Source: Edwardsiella piscicida
GTDB taxonomy: Bacteria > Pseudomonadota > Gammaproteobacteria > Enterobacterales > Enterobacteriaceae
Length of the DNA: 64,000 nt
NCBI RefSeq assembly: GCF_001896205.1
Contig: NZ_MPNU01000001.1
Location: 3,307,992 to 3,371,991, forward strand
Direction of reading: 5' to 3'
The translations under genes and the position numbers were made by a program. Under the pieces are notes generated by a model. It saw nothing but the letters and a program-made list of their open reading frames with translations. It did not search any database and was not told the origin of the DNA. Shown piece by piece: positions 19,135-29,263 of this stretch (its first letter is position 1; each line of letters opens with the position of its first letter).

Positions 19135-19995
19135 TCACTCGACGCGAGCTTTGGCAGCCTGATACAGATGCACATCCATCTGCGGGAACGGAATACCGAT
19201 GTTATTGGCATCCAGCGCGCGTTTGAAGTTCTCCATCAGATCAAAATAGATGGCCCAGTAGTCGGCGTTGTTGCCCCAGACTCGCACCACGAAATTGAGC
19301 GACGAGGCCGCCATTTCGTTCAGGCGGATAGTAACGCCGTCATCGTGCAGAATGCGCGTATCGGCCGCCACCACATCGCCCAGCACCCGCTTGACCACGT
19401 CGATATCGGCGTCGTAGGCCACGCCCACGACAATATCGATACGGCGCTTCGGCTCGCGAGAGAAGTTGATGATATTGCCAGCAATGATCTTGCCGTTGGG
19501 CACAACGATCACTTTATTGTCGGCCGTGGCCAGCGTGGTAGAGAAAATCTGCACCTCGCGTACCGTGCCGGTTACGCCGCCCAGATCCACCACCTCACCC
19601 GCGCGGAACGGGCGGAACAGCACCAGCAGAACGCCGGCGGCAAAGTTAGACAGGGAGCCCTGCAGCGCCAGACCGACGGCCAAACCGGCGGCACCCAACA
19701 CGGCGATCACCGAGGTGGTCTGCACCCCGAGTCGCCCCAGCGCGGCGATAATGGTAAAGGCCAGAATGCCGTAACGTACCATCGCCGCCAGGAAATGCAC
19801 TACCGTCACGTCCAGACCGCGCGCCTTCAGCAGGCGAATCAGCGTCGCCGAAATGCCGCGGGCGATCAGGGAACCGACGATCAGGATCACCACCGCCGCC
19901 ACCAGATTGACGGCATAGCCCAGCAGCAAATCCTGGTTACGGACGATCCAACCGCCGGCGCTCTGAATGCCGTCAACTACATCCAAGTCTTTCAT
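19135..19995 (-). CDS. mscS: Small-conductance mechanosensitive channel MscS
   Basis: The 286-residue channel opens on membrane tension and releases solutes under hypo-osmotic shock. Three N-terminal helices are followed by the pore-lining TM3 signature [21 protein letters not shown] (about residues 100-120) and the beta domain with [19 protein letters not shown]. Length equals that of E. coli MscS. It lies upstream of argO, the E. coli order. Confidence 0.96.
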   Translation of the reverse strand: MKDLDVVDGIQSAGGWIVRNQDLLLGYAVNLVAAVVILIVGSLIARGISATLIRLLKARGLDVTVVHFLAAMVRYGILAFTIIAALGRLGVQTTSVIAVLGAAGLAVGLALQGSLSNFAAGVLLVLFRPFRAGEVVDLGGVTGTVREVQIFSTTLATADNKVIVVPNGKIIAGNIINFSREPKRRIDIVVGVAYDADIDVVKRVLGDVVAADTRILHDDGVTIRLNEMAASSLNFVVRVWGNNADYWAIYFDLMENFKRALDANNIGIPFPQMDVHLYQAAKARVE

Positions 19996-20217
19996 CTTAT
20001 TGTTTACCCTCTTATTTTATTACCTGACTCTCTCACCGGAGCCTCCGGTGATACAGGCAAAACAGGCCGCAGATCGCGGCCAAAACGCCGTAAGGGTAAC
20101 CCAACTACGGCGCTGGACTCCACATTTCATTAACGCCAAAAATCTGAAAATTAAATCCAATTAACACCACGTATTCATATGACCGATCGCGGCGGTGTTT
20201 CCCGGCGAGCCGCCGAC

Positions 20218-20244
20218 ATAAAAAAACCCCGCAATGCGGGGTTT
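20218..20244 (-). terminator. Intrinsic terminator of fbaA
   Basis: On the minus strand ACCCCGC-ATT-GCGGGGT is followed by TTTTTTA, about 20 nt after the fbaA stop. It ends the epd-pgk-fbaA transcript. Confidence 0.85.
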
Positions 20245-20264
20245 ATTCTGCTGATTGACGACGA

Positions 20265-21341
20265 TTACAGCACGTCGATGCAGTTCAGCTCTTTGAATGC
20301 CAGCTCCAGGCGCTCGATCATCCCGGTCTGACCGGCGCGCAGCCATACGCGCGGATCGTAGTATTTCTTGTTCGGCTTGTCGTCGCCTTCCGGGTTACCC
20401 AGCTGGCCCTGCAGATAGCCTTCGTTCTTCTTGTAGTACTTCAGCACGCCTTCCCAGGTTGCCCACTGGGTATCGGTGTCGATGTTCATCTTCACCACGC
20501 CGTAGCTGACCGCTTCTTTGATCTCTGCCGCGGTAGAGCCGGAGCCGCCGTGGAAGACAAAGTTCAGACTGTTGTGCGGCAGGTTGTGTTTCTTAGAAAC
20601 GTATTCCTGAGAGTTTTTCAGGATCACCGGCGTCAGCTGCACGTTACCCGGCTTGTACACGCCGTGCACGTTGCCGAAGGAGGCGGCGATGGTGAAACGC
20701 GGGCTGATGGCGCTCAGCTTGGTGAACGCGTAATCCACGTCTTCCGGCTGGGTGTACAGCGCGGAGTTGTCCAGGTGGCTGTTGTCCACGCCGTCTTCTT
20801 CACCGCCGGTGCAGCCCAGCTCCAGCTCTAGGGTCATGCCGATCTTGGACATGCGGGCCAGGTACTGAGAGCAGATTTCGATGTTCTCTTCCAGAGACTC
20901 CTCGGAGAGGTCGATCATGTGGGAGGAGAACAGCGGCTTGCCGGTCGCGGCGAAGTGCTTCTCACCGGCGTCCAGCAGCCCGTCCAGCCACGGCAGCAGC
21001 TTCTTGGCGCAGTGGTCGGTGTGCAGGATCACCGGAACACCGTAGTATTCGGCCATCTGATGCACGTGGTGCGCACCGGAGATCGCGCCGAGGATAGCCG
21101 CCTGCTGGCCCTCCAGCTTCAGCCCTTTGCCGGCGATGAAGGCAGCGCCGCCGTTGGAGAACTGAACGATGATCGGAGCGCGTACCTTGGCGGCGGCCTC
21201 CATCACAGCGTTGACGGAGTCCGTACCGACGCAGTTAACGGCCGGCAGAGCGAATTTGTTCTCTTTCGCTACCTGGAATACTTTCTGAACGTCATCGCCA
21301 AAGATGACACCCGGTTTAACAAAGTCAAAGATTTTAGACAT
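20265..21341 (-). CDS. fbaA: Class II fructose-bisphosphate aldolase
   Basis: The 358-residue zinc aldolase splits fructose-1,6-bisphosphate. Zinc and catalytic blocks are visible in VILHTDHCAKKLLPW (about residues 103-117), LELELGCTGGEEDG, VFHGGSGS and KMNIDTDTQWA. MSKIFDFVKPGV was chosen as the start by match to E. coli; upstream in-frame sequence is not supported. It follows pgk by 108 bp, with a hairpin between them. Confidence 0.97.
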   Translation of the reverse strand: MSKIFDFVKPGVIFGDDVQKVFQVAKENKFALPAVNCVGTDSVNAVMEAAAKVRAPIIVQFSNGGAAFIAGKGLKLEGQQAAILGAISGAHHVHQMAEYYGVPVILHTDHCAKKLLPWLDGLLDAGEKHFAATGKPLFSSHMIDLSEESLEENIEICSQYLARMSKIGMTLELELGCTGGEEDGVDNSHLDNSALYTQPEDVDYAFTKLSAISPRFTIAASFGNVHGVYKPGNVQLTPVILKNSQEYVSKKHNLPHNSLNFVFHGGSGSTAAEIKEAVSYGVVKMNIDTDTQWATWEGVLKYYKKNEGYLQGQLGNPEGDDKPNKKYYDPRVWLRAGQTGMIERLELAFKELNCIDVL

Positions 21342-21411
21342 GTCTAATCGTCCTGTTTCGTGGGCGTGAGTGTTTTCCAATCGGATCAACATTACCGCGC
21401 CAGGGCGCGAT

Positions 21412-21441
21412 AAAACAACGGGAGGCATGATGGCCTCCCGT
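21412..21441 (-). terminator. Hairpin between pgk and fbaA, possible attenuator or processing site
   Basis: On the minus strand ACGGGAGGC and GCCTCCCGT pair with a 6-nt loop, followed by TGTTTTAT. In E. coli fbaA has internal promoters, so partial termination here would let the two genes be expressed at different levels. Confidence 0.5.
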
Positions 21442-21449
21442 GTCGGGCA

Positions 21450-22613
21450 TTACTGCTTGGCGCGCTCTTCGAGCATCACCACAGCCGGCAGTTTCTTGCC
21501 TTCTACAAACTCCAGGAAGGCGCCGCCGCCGGTGGAGATGTAGGAGATCTTGTCGGCGATGCCGAACAGATCGATGGCCGCCAGCGTATCGCCGCCGCCG
21601 GCGATGGAGAAGGCGTCGCTGTTGGCGATGGCATTGGCCACGATCTCGGTCCCTTTACGGAAGTTCGGGAACTCGAAGACGCCGACCGGACCATTCCACA
21701 GGATGGTCTTGGCGTTTTTCAGGATAGCGGCCAGCTGCTCGGCAGAGGCATCGCCCAGATCCAGAACCTGCTCGTCGTCTTTGATGTCGCTGACGGACTT
21801 CATGGTCGCCGGCGCCGTCTCAGAGAACTCGGTGGCTACGCGCACGTCGGTCGGTACCGGGATATCGCAGGTGCCCAGCAGCTTCTTGGCTTCCGGGATC
21901 AGGTCGGCTTCATACAGGGATTTACCCACGTTGTGGCCTTCCGCCGCGATGAAGGTATTCGCGATACCGCCGCCCACGATCAGCTGGTCAGCGATCTTGG
22001 ACAGGGAGTCCAGGACGGTCAGCTTGGTGGAGACTTTGGAGCCGCCGACGATGGCGACCATCGGACGCGCCGGGTTGCTCAGGGCTTTGCCCAGGGCTTC
22101 CAGCTCGCCGGACAGCAGCGGACCGGCACAGGCGATCGGCGCAAACTTGCCCACGCCGTGGGTAGAGGCCTGGGCGCGGTGCGCGGTGCCGAACGCATCC
22201 ATAACGAACACGTCGCACAGGGCAGCGTATTTCTTAGACAGGGTTTCGTCGTCTTTCTTCTCGCCCTTGTTGAAGCGGACGTTTTCCAGCACCACCAGCT
22301 CGCCCTGGGCAACGTCAACGCCGTCCAGGTAATCTTTGGCCAGACGCACCGGCGACTTCAGATGATCTTTGAGGTAATTCACCACCGGCAGCAGAGAGAA
22401 CGCATCGTTGTACTCGCCTTCGGTCGGACGACCCAGATGGGAGGTTACCATCACGCGCGCACCCTGCTTCAGCGCCAGCTCAATGGTCGGCAGCGACGCG
22501 CGGATACGCGCATCGGAAGTCACTTTACCGTCTTTAACCGGAACGTTCAGGTCCGCACGGATCAGAACGCGTTTACCCGCCAGATCCAAATCGGTCATCT
22601 TAATTACAGACAT
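21450..22613 (-). CDS. pgk: Phosphoglycerate kinase
   Basis: The 387-residue glycolytic kinase makes ATP from 1,3-bisphosphoglycerate. The N-terminal [13 protein letters not shown] signature (residues 16-28), [13 protein letters not shown] and the C-terminal nucleotide-binding stretch [13 protein letters not shown] with [10 protein letters not shown] are intact. The start [14 protein letters not shown] has GAGAGG upstream. It sits between epd and fbaA, as in E. coli. Confidence 0.98.
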   Translation of the reverse strand: MSVIKMTDLDLAGKRVLIRADLNVPVKDGKVTSDARIRASLPTIELALKQGARVMVTSHLGRPTEGEYNDAFSLLPVVNYLKDHLKSPVRLAKDYLDGVDVAQGELVVLENVRFNKGEKKDDETLSKKYAALCDVFVMDAFGTAHRAQASTHGVGKFAPIACAGPLLSGELEALGKALSNPARPMVAIVGGSKVSTKLTVLDSLSKIADQLIVGGGIANTFIAAEGHNVGKSLYEADLIPEAKKLLGTCDIPVPTDVRVATEFSETAPATMKSVSDIKDDEQVLDLGDASAEQLAAILKNAKTILWNGPVGVFEFPNFRKGTEIVANAIANSDAFSIAGGGDTLAAIDLFGIADKISYISTGGGAFLEFVEGKKLPAVVMLEERAKQ

Positions 22614-22670
22614 GGTGAATCCTCTCATTGATTCTCTAAAAGTTGCTTTAAGCTGTGTCGCCGCGCGCGG

Positions 22671-23696
22671 CTACGACGCATTAGAAACTGCCCGGGTCAT
22701 CGCCAGCGTAGTATCCAGCATCCGGTTGGCGAAGCCCCATTCGTTGTCACACCAGACCAACGTTTTAATCAAATGCCGACCACTGACCCGCGTCTGGGTG
22801 CCGTCCACGATGGCGCTGTGCGGGTCGTGATTAAAGTCGGTCGAGACCAGCGGTAATTCTGTGTAATCAACTATACCATGAAATGCCGTCGATGCTGCCT
22901 TTTGCAGCAGGCCGTTTACCTCGTCGACCCGCACCGGCGTACGCACGCTGACGCTGAGATCGATGGCGGTCACATTCAGCGTCGGCACCCGTACCGAGAT
23001 CGCCTCAAAGCGATCGCGAAACTGGGGAAGCACGCGCGCAATACCCGCCGCCAGCTTGGTATCCACCGGAATGATCGAGTGGCTGGCCGCTCGGGTCCGC
23101 CGCAGATCCGGATGGTAGGCATCGATCACCTGCTGGTCGTTCATCGACGAGTGAATGGTGGTCACCGCACCCGACTCGATGCCAAAGGCATCGTCCAGCA
23201 GTTTAATCACCGGGATGATACAGTTGGTGGTACAGGAGGCGTTGGAGACGATGCGATGCTCCGCCAATAGACACTCCTGATTCACCCCGTAGACCACGGT
23301 GGCATCAAGGTCATGGCCGCCGGGGTGGGAGAACAGCACTTTACCGGCCCCCGCCAAAATATGAGCCTCGCCATCAGCCCGGCTACCATAAACACCGCTA
23401 CAGTCCAGCACCACATCAACCTGCAGCGCCTCCCAGGGCAGATCGGCGATCTGCGGCCGGTGCAGCAGACGAATGCGATCGTCGCCGACCCACAGCCAGT
23501 CATCCTGCTGACGCACCGGCCAGGCAAATCGGCCGTGGCAGGTGTCATACTGCAGCAGGTGCGCCATCCCCTCGGCGGCCGCCAGCTCATTGATCGCGAC
23601 GACGCGCATCTGCGTCTGTCGTCCCGACTCATACAGCGCCCGCAGTACGTTGCGGCCGATGCGGCCAAAACCGTTAATGGCGATACGAATGGTCAT
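22671..23696 (-). CDS. epd: D-erythrose-4-phosphate dehydrogenase
   Basis: The 341-residue GapA-like enzyme oxidises erythrose-4-phosphate to 4-phosphoerythronate for pyridoxal phosphate synthesis. The NAD-binding [17 protein letters not shown] motif lies at residues 6-22. The catalytic Cys is in NASCTTNC (about residue 155). Its place before pgk-fbaA, rather than in a gapA context, supports Epd. PLP made from its product is used by GcvP and SpeA in the same window. Confidence 0.95.
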   Translation of the reverse strand: MTIRIAINGFGRIGRNVLRALYESGRQTQMRVVAINELAAAEGMAHLLQYDTCHGRFAWPVRQQDDWLWVGDDRIRLLHRPQIADLPWEALQVDVVLDCSGVYGSRADGEAHILAGAGKVLFSHPGGHDLDATVVYGVNQECLLAEHRIVSNASCTTNCIIPVIKLLDDAFGIESGAVTTIHSSMNDQQVIDAYHPDLRRTRAASHSIIPVDTKLAAGIARVLPQFRDRFEAISVRVPTLNVTAIDLSVSVRTPVRVDEVNGLLQKAASTAFHGIVDYTELPLVSTDFNHDPHSAIVDGTQTRVSGRHLIKTLVWCDNEWGFANRMLDTTLAMTRAVSNAS

Positions 23697-23910
23697 CTTA
23701 CTCTTTCCTCGTCCGGCAAACAGACGTTCAGAGTAATCCATGCCCGCGACGTCGGGGCGGATTCCGGCAGCAAAAACGCCACTGGCCCCATCAATTCGTC
23801 GCCGCTTTCCCCATCAACTGAAACGCTTCAGCCAAGAATAAACCAAACGCAGCGCAAAGAAAACACGGGAGAGAAAAAGCGGGAAGCACGGCGGTGAATT
23901 TGAATGGAAA

Positions 23911-23926
23911 CGTGCATTGCATCACA
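23911..23926 (-). promoter_or_regulatory. CRP-like site upstream of epd
   Basis: The minus strand reads TGTGATGCAATGCACG, close to TGTGA-N6-TCACA. It lies about 215 bp before epd. E. coli epd also has a CRP-dependent promoter. Confidence 0.45.
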
Positions 23927-23971
23927 ATTTGATGCGAAATCGGTGCATAGATCGCGCCCGACGCGTTGGCA

Positions 23972-23996
23972 GAAAAAAACGGGGCAGGCGCCCCGT
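23972..23996 (-). terminator. Intrinsic terminator of tktA
   Basis: On the minus strand ACGGGGC-GCCT-GCCCCGT is followed by TTTTTTTC about 25 nt after the tktA stop. Confidence 0.88.
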
Positions 23997-24020
23997 TCAT
24001 CATTTTCTACCGCGGAAGGT

Positions 24021-26015
24021 TTACTTCAGCAGTGCGCGGGCCTTGGCCAGCACGTTGTCGACGGTAAAGCCGAACTCGACGAACAGCTGCTCGGCCGGCG
24101 CGGACTCACCGAAGGAGGTCATGCCGACGACGGCGCCGTTCAGGCCGACGTACTTGAACCAGAAGTCGGCGATACCGGCCTCCACCGCCACGCGGGCGCT
24201 GACGGCAGACGGCAGCACGGCTTCACGGTAGGCGGCGTCCTGCTTGTCGAACACTTCGGTCGACGGCATGGAGACGACGCGCACCTGACGCCCTTCGGCG
24301 CTCAGCTTGGCCGCGGCGTTCATCGCCAGCTCCACTTCGGAACCGGTGGCAATGAAGATCAGCTCCGGCTGACCGGCGCAGTCCTGCAGAACGTAGGCGC
24401 CGCGTTCAACGTTGGCCAGCTGCTCGGCGCTGCGATCCATCTGGGTCAGGTTCTGACGGGAGAAGATCAGCGCTGACGGGCCGTCCAGACGCTCGATGGC
24501 TTTCTTCCAGGCAACGGCGGACTCCACCTGGTCACACGGACGCCAGGTGTTCATGTTCGGCGTGGTGCGCAGGCTGGCCATCTGCTCGACCGGCTGATGG
24601 GTCGGGCCGTCTTCGCCCAGACCGATAGAGTCATGGGTGTAGACCTGAATGTTACGGATCTTCATCAGGGCAGCCATACGCATGGCGTTACGGGCATACT
24701 CCATGAACATCAGGAAGGTCGCACCGTAGGGGATAAACCCACCGTGCAGCGCGATGCCGTTGATGATGGCGGTCATGCCGAACTCGCGCACGCCGTAGTG
24801 GATGTAGTTGCCCGCGGCGTCTTCGTTCAGCGCCTTGGAGCCGGACCACATGGTCAGGTTGCTCGGCGCCAGGTCGGCGGAGCCGCCCAGGAACTCCGGC
24901 AGCAGCTTGCCAAAGGCTTCCAGCGCATTCTGCGACGCCTTACGGCTAGCGATCTTGGCCGGGTTGGCCTGCAGCTGTTCGATAAACTGGCGAGATTCGC
25001 TGTCCCAGCTGGCCGGCAGTTCGCCGTTGATACGGCGTTTGAACTCGGCGGCCAGCTGCGGGAACGCGGCCTGATAGGCGGCGAAACGGGCATCCCAGGC
25101 CTGCTCTTTGGCCTTACCGGCCTCTTTGGCATCCCACTCGGCGTAGATTTCCTGCGGGATGACGAACGGCGGGTAGTTCCAGCCCAGCTGAGCGCGGGTT
25201 GCCGCGATCTCGGCGTCGCCCAGCGGCGCGCCGTGGGAGTCATGGGTACCGGCCTTGTTCGGCGAGCCGAAGCCGATGACGGTTTTGCACATCAGCAGGG
25301 ACGGCTTGTCGCTGACGCTGCGCGCCTCTTCGATAGCGGCCTTGATGGCGGCGCTGTCGTGACCGTCTACGCCGCGCACCACGTGCCAGCCGTAGGCTTC
25401 AAAACGCTTGGCGGTATCATCGGTGAACCAGCCGTCAACGTGACCGTCGATGGAGATACCGTTGTCATCGTAAAACGCGATCAGTTTGCCCAGCTTCAGG
25501 GTACCGGCCAGGGAGCAGACCTCGTGAGAGATGCCTTCCATCATGCAGCCGTCGCCCATAAAGGCGTAGGTGTAGTGGTCGACGATCTCGTGGCCCGGGC
25601 GGTTGAACTGCGCGCCCAGCGTGCGCTCGGCGATGGCCATGCCGACGGCGTTGGCAATGCCCTGGCCCAGCGGACCGGTGGTGGTCTCAACGCCCGGGGT
25701 ATAGCCATACTCCGGGTGACCCGGGGTCTTGGAGTGCAGCTGGCGGAAGTTTTCCAGCTCAGACATCGGAAGATCATAGCCGGTAAGGTGCAGCAGGCTA
25801 TAAATCAGCATGGAACCATGGCCGTTGGACAGCACAAAACGGTCGCGATCGGCCCAGTGCGGGTTGACCGGGTTATGGTTCATGTAATCACGCCACAGGA
25901 CTTCGGCGATATCCGCCATCCCCATCGGGGCGCCCGGGTGACCGGATTTGGCCTTCTGCACCGCATCCATGCTCAGGGCACGGATAGCATTGGCAAGCTC
26001 TTTACGAGAGGACAT
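24021..26015 (-). CDS. tktA: Transketolase
   Basis: The 664-residue thiamine-diphosphate enzyme moves two-carbon ketol units in the pentose phosphate pathway, linking RpiA products to glycolysis and erythrose-4-phosphate. The ThDP motif [12 protein letters not shown] starts near residue 154. [20 protein letters not shown] and [16 protein letters not shown] are typical transketolase blocks. GGAG lies 6 nt before the ATG. It is monocistronic with a strong terminator. Confidence 0.98.
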   Translation of the reverse strand: MSSRKELANAIRALSMDAVQKAKSGHPGAPMGMADIAEVLWRDYMNHNPVNPHWADRDRFVLSNGHGSMLIYSLLHLTGYDLPMSELENFRQLHSKTPGHPEYGYTPGVETTTGPLGQGIANAVGMAIAERTLGAQFNRPGHEIVDHYTYAFMGDGCMMEGISHEVCSLAGTLKLGKLIAFYDDNGISIDGHVDGWFTDDTAKRFEAYGWHVVRGVDGHDSAAIKAAIEEARSVSDKPSLLMCKTVIGFGSPNKAGTHDSHGAPLGDAEIAATRAQLGWNYPPFVIPQEIYAEWDAKEAGKAKEQAWDARFAAYQAAFPQLAAEFKRRINGELPASWDSESRQFIEQLQANPAKIASRKASQNALEAFGKLLPEFLGGSADLAPSNLTMWSGSKALNEDAAGNYIHYGVREFGMTAIINGIALHGGFIPYGATFLMFMEYARNAMRMAALMKIRNIQVYTHDSIGLGEDGPTHQPVEQMASLRTTPNMNTWRPCDQVESAVAWKKAIERLDGPSALIFSRQNLTQMDRSAEQLANVERGAYVLQDCAGQPELIFIATGSEVELAMNAAAKLSAEGRQVRVVSMPSTEVFDKQDAAYREAVLPSAVSARVAVEAGIADFWFKYVGLNGAVVGMTSFGESAPAEQLFVEFGFTVDNVLAKARALLK

Positions 26016-26426
26016 GTTCTACTCCAAGTCGGATTGTATGAAAACAAGGGTTCGCCATATTGTCTCAGACTCGGAGTGAAAACGGCAATCCTTAATCGCG
26101 GCGCCGCCACGGAGCCGCGCCGCAAAATCCACGATGATATGCACTCACACCGTTTCTCCCGGCGCCGCGGGACAGTATGGCCTGACGGGGCAGGGTAGCA
26201 CAAAACCGACGCCGTCCCGCCCCGCGGCGCGCAGCGTTTGCGCAATCAGCGTCCTTTTTTGACCTGCGTTGCGCAAAGGTTGATTTTTCACCGCGCGCCC
26301 CGCCGCGCGCATTTAGCGCGTAAAACCTTTCTTTTTCTTTTGATTGTGCATTATGCGATCGATATCGCGGTGAAACATTGTTTCGAATTGTTATCTTTGC
26401 TTTCGAACAATAAAAAGGAACCGACT
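26016..26426. other. Divergent tktA/sulfatase intergenic region
   Basis: I see no gene in this 411-bp stretch. The tktA side is GC-rich; the sulfatase side turns AT-rich from about 26320 and holds two TTCGAA palindromes. Confidence 0.45.
26382..26407. promoter_or_regulatory. Two TTCGAA palindromes 20 bp apart before the sulfatase gene
   Basis: TTCGAA occurs at 26382-26387 and 26402-26407, spaced by two helical turns. They are embedded in a looser inverted repeat (ATTGTTTCGAA and TTCGAACAAT). The start codon is 19 bp downstream, so a bound protein would repress. The regulator is unknown. Confidence 0.35.
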
Positions 26427-28049
26427 ATGTCTCTTTCTCGACGCGAATTTTTACAGCGAACCGCCGGCGGGATGGCCGGGGTCGCCCTCGGTGCGCCGGC
26501 GCTGGCCGCTGGCGATGCCCCCGCCGGTACGGACACCGGCGCCAAGATGCCCCCGCGCAATATCGTCATCATCACCGCCGATCAGCTGGCGCGGCGCGGC
26601 GTGGGAGGCTATGGCAATCCCCAGGTCAACACCCCGGCCATCGACAGCCTGATCGCCCGCGGCACCCGCTTTGAACAGGCCTACTGCCCCTACCCGCTGT
26701 GCGCCCCGTCGCGCGCCTGCTACTGGACCGGCCGCCTGCCCCATCAGACCGGGGTGATCGCCAACGACAGCCCCAACGTCCCGCAGGATATGGTGACGCT
26801 GGGCGAACTGTTCAGCCAGGCGGGCTACGAATGCCGCCACTTCGGCAAGCGCCACGACTACGGCGCGCTCAAGGGGTTCACCTGCGCCGACCAGGTCGAG
26901 CTGCCCTACGATAGCCCGGCCGCCTATCCGGTCGATTACGATACCCGTGAGGATGTCTACTGCCTGCAGGAGAGCCTGAAGTACATCGATACCCTGAAGG
27001 GGCGAGACAGCGACGCGCCGTTTATGCTGGCGATCGAGTTCAATAATCCCCATAACATCAATGGCTGGACCGGGGCCTTTGCCGGCCCGCACGGCGATAT
27101 CGACGGTCTGGGCCCCCTGCCGCCGCTGCTGGATAACTTTGACACCTCCGCCGATCTGCCCAACCGACCCCTGGCGATTCAATATGCCTGCTGCACCCAT
27201 AACCGGGTGATGCAGGCCGCCAACTGGAACGAGCTCAACTTCCGCCAGTATCTCAAGGCCTACTATCACTTCACCGAACTGGCCGATGGCTTCATCGGCC
27301 AGGTGCTGAGCGCGCTGCGCGCCAGCGGCCACGCGGACGATACCCTGGTGGTCTTCTTTGCCGACCACGGCGATGCCATGGGCGCCCACCGCCTGGTGGC
27401 CAAAATGAACTGGTTCTATGAGGAGTCCACCAACGTGCCGCTGGTTTTCGCCGGCCCCGGCATCCGCCCCCAGGCCAGCAGCCGCCACCTGACCTCCCTG
27501 TGCGATCTGCTGCCGACCCTGTGCGACTACGCGGGTCTGACGCCGCCGCCCGGCCTGTACGGCCGCTCCCTGATGCCTATTCTGCGCGGAGAGCAGCCCG
27601 ACGGGTGGCGAGATGAGGTCATTACCCAGTGGAATACCGATCGCAACGTCGACGTACAGCCGGCGCGCATGCTGCGCACCGAGCGCTACAAGTACATTCT
27701 GTATAAAGAGAATGAGGAAGAGGAGCTCTACGATCTGCAGCAGGATCCGGGAGAGACGCGTAACCTGGCGCACTCACCGGCGCACCAGACCGAGCGTCAG
27801 GCGCTGCGCGCCCGCTTCGACGAGTATGTGCGCAACCAGGTCGATCCCTTCTACAGCCAGGAGGCGATCATCGACCGACGCTGGCGCAGCCACCTGCCCG
27901 GCTACCATAACCACCAGGGGCAGACCAGCATTCAGGTCTACCAGAAGGAGATCCGCCCGCTGATCATGAATAAGGAGTTTGAGAAGGCGCGCGAAGTGCG
28001 TCTGGCGCTCTACCGGCAGGCCCGCGCCTCCTACAGCGGCGGGGTGTGA
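26427..28049 (+). CDS. Tat-exported Cys-type sulfatase (alkaline phosphatase superfamily)
   Basis: The 540-residue protein begins with a twin-arginine signal (SRREFLQ, residues 4-10, hydrophobic stretch to about 27, ALAA cleavage region). The metal-binding ITADQ follows at about 49-53. The sulfatase signature is CAPSR at 92-96 followed by TG at 101-102, so Cys92 should be oxidised to formylglycine. Further blocks include FFADHGDAMGAHRL near residue 310. It probably hydrolyses a sulfate ester in the periplasm; substrate unknown. No maturase gene (anSME or FGE) lies in the window. AAGGA precedes the ATG. The gene interrupts the tktA-speB neighbourhood of E. coli, which suggests acquisition. Confidence 0.88.
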   Translation: MSLSRREFLQRTAGGMAGVALGAPALAAGDAPAGTDTGAKMPPRNIVIITADQLARRGVGGYGNPQVNTPAIDSLIARGTRFEQAYCPYPLCAPSRACYWTGRLPHQTGVIANDSPNVPQDMVTLGELFSQAGYECRHFGKRHDYGALKGFTCADQVELPYDSPAAYPVDYDTREDVYCLQESLKYIDTLKGRDSDAPFMLAIEFNNPHNINGWTGAFAGPHGDIDGLGPLPPLLDNFDTSADLPNRPLAIQYACCTHNRVMQAANWNELNFRQYLKAYYHFTELADGFIGQVLSALRASGHADDTLVVFFADHGDAMGAHRLVAKMNWFYEESTNVPLVFAGPGIRPQASSRHLTSLCDLLPTLCDYAGLTPPPGLYGRSLMPILRGEQPDGWRDEVITQWNTDRNVDVQPARMLRTERYKYILYKENEEEELYDLQQDPGETRNLAHSPAHQTERQALRARFDEYVRNQVDPFYSQEAIIDRRWRSHLPGYHNHQGQTSIQVYQKEIRPLIMNKEFEKAREVRLALYRQARASYSGGV

Positions 28050-28096
28050 GCGCAGCGCATAAACCGTCTCCCGGCGAGCCGGGGGATTCAAGACAC

Positions 28097-28122
28097 AAAA
28101 AAGGCCGGGCGTCTGCCCGGCC
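28097..28122 (-). terminator. Intrinsic terminator of speB
   Basis: On the minus strand GGCCGGGC-AGAC-GCCCGGCC is followed by TTTTTT, 18 nt after the speB stop. It also lies just beyond the convergent sulfatase gene. Confidence 0.88.
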
Positions 28123-28140
28123 TCGTGCGCTCAGCGAAGA

Positions 28141-29055
28141 TTACTTCTTCGCAGCCTGGATATACAGCATCTCCAGCGCCAGGGTCGCCGCCGCCAGGGC
28201 GGTGATCTCCGACTGATCGTAGGCCGGCGCGACTTCCACCACGTCCATCCCGACAATGTCCAGATCCTGCAGACCACGCACCAGCTTCAGCGCGCGATCG
28301 GAGGTCAGGCCGCCGATCACCGGCGTACCGGTGCCCGGCGCGTGGGCCGGATCCAGGCAGTCGATGTCAAAGGTCAGGTAGACCGGCATATCGCCGACGA
28401 TGCGCTTCACCTCGGCCAGCACATCCTCTACGCTGCGATCGTTCACCTGCGCCGCGTCCAGCACGGTAAAGCCGTTGTCATGATCGTACTCGGTGCGAAT
28501 ACCGATCTGCACCGAATGGTGCGGATCGATCAGCCCCTCGTTCGGCGCATGGAAGAACATGGTGCCGTGATCGAACTTGCTGCCGTGAGCATAGGTGTCG
28601 GTATGGGCGTCGAAGTGCACCAGCGCCATTTTACCGAAGTGCTTGGCGTGAGCGCGCAGCAGCGGCAGGGTGATGAAATGGTCACCGCCAAAGGTCAGGC
28701 AGCGTTTCCCGCTGGCCAGCAGACGCTCGGCGTGAGCCTGCAGGTTATCGCTCATCTCCTGGGCGTCGCCAAAGCTGAAGACCACGTCGCCGCAGTCCAC
28801 CACCTTCAGGCGGTCGCGCATGTCGAAGTTCCACGGCCAGCGCTTGCCTTCCCAGGCCAGGTTGGTCGAAACCTGACGGATCGCCGCCGGCCCGTGTCGG
28901 CCACCGGCGCGGCCGGAGGTCGCCATATCGAACGGCACCCCGGTGATCACCCAGTCGGCGTCGCCGTCATACGGCATGAAGTCCAACGGCAGGCGCAGAA
29001 AGCCAAAGGCGTTGGATACCAGAGAGTTATCAGGCTTATGCCCCAGAGTACACAT
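28141..29055 (-). CDS. speB: Agmatinase
   Basis: The 304-residue Mn-dependent ureohydrolase converts agmatine to putrescine and urea, completing the pathway opened by SpeA. Metal ligands lie in [17 protein letters not shown] and [18 protein letters not shown] chose the ATG at 29055 (MCTLGHK) because AGGAGG lies 7 nt upstream; the GTG at 29061 would abut that site. It lies downstream of speA but separated by a terminator, so it probably also has its own promoter. Confidence 0.96.
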   Translation of the reverse strand: MCTLGHKPDNSLVSNAFGFLRLPLDFMPYDGDADWVITGVPFDMATSGRAGGRHGPAAIRQVSTNLAWEGKRWPWNFDMRDRLKVVDCGDVVFSFGDAQEMSDNLQAHAERLLASGKRCLTFGGDHFITLPLLRAHAKHFGKMALVHFDAHTDTYAHGSKFDHGTMFFHAPNEGLIDPHHSVQIGIRTEYDHDNGFTVLDAAQVNDRSVEDVLAEVKRIVGDMPVYLTFDIDCLDPAHAPGTGTPVIGGLTSDRALKLVRGLQDLDIVGMDVVEVAPAYDQSEITALAAATLALEMLYIQAAKK

Positions 29056-29118
29056 ACTCACTCCTCCTATAAATCCCGTCGCCGCGCCGCGTGTCGGCCA
29101 GGCTGACGGAGTCGCGAT

Positions 29119-29162
29119 GAAAAAAATCCCTCCCGCGTCGTTAACCCGACGAGGAAGGGATT
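29119..29162 (-). terminator. Intrinsic terminator between speA and speB
   Basis: On the minus strand AATCCCTTCCTCGTCG pairs with CGACGCGGGAGGGATT (two mismatches) and is followed by TTTTTTC. It separates speA from speB, leaving about 64 bp for a speB promoter. Confidence 0.75.
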
Positions 29163-29263
29163 ATCAGTTCGTTTGGCCGTGCATTTCGCCGATTATGGCG
29201 ACAACCCACCGCAACTGCAAGCCCGGTGGATCGCCCCGACGACGACGCGCCGCCGAGCGTCGA

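Noticed and set aside
24597-27773. Long frames antisense to tktA and to the sulfatase
   Set aside because: Both lie opposite clear family proteins and show no recognisable domains or ribosome sites.
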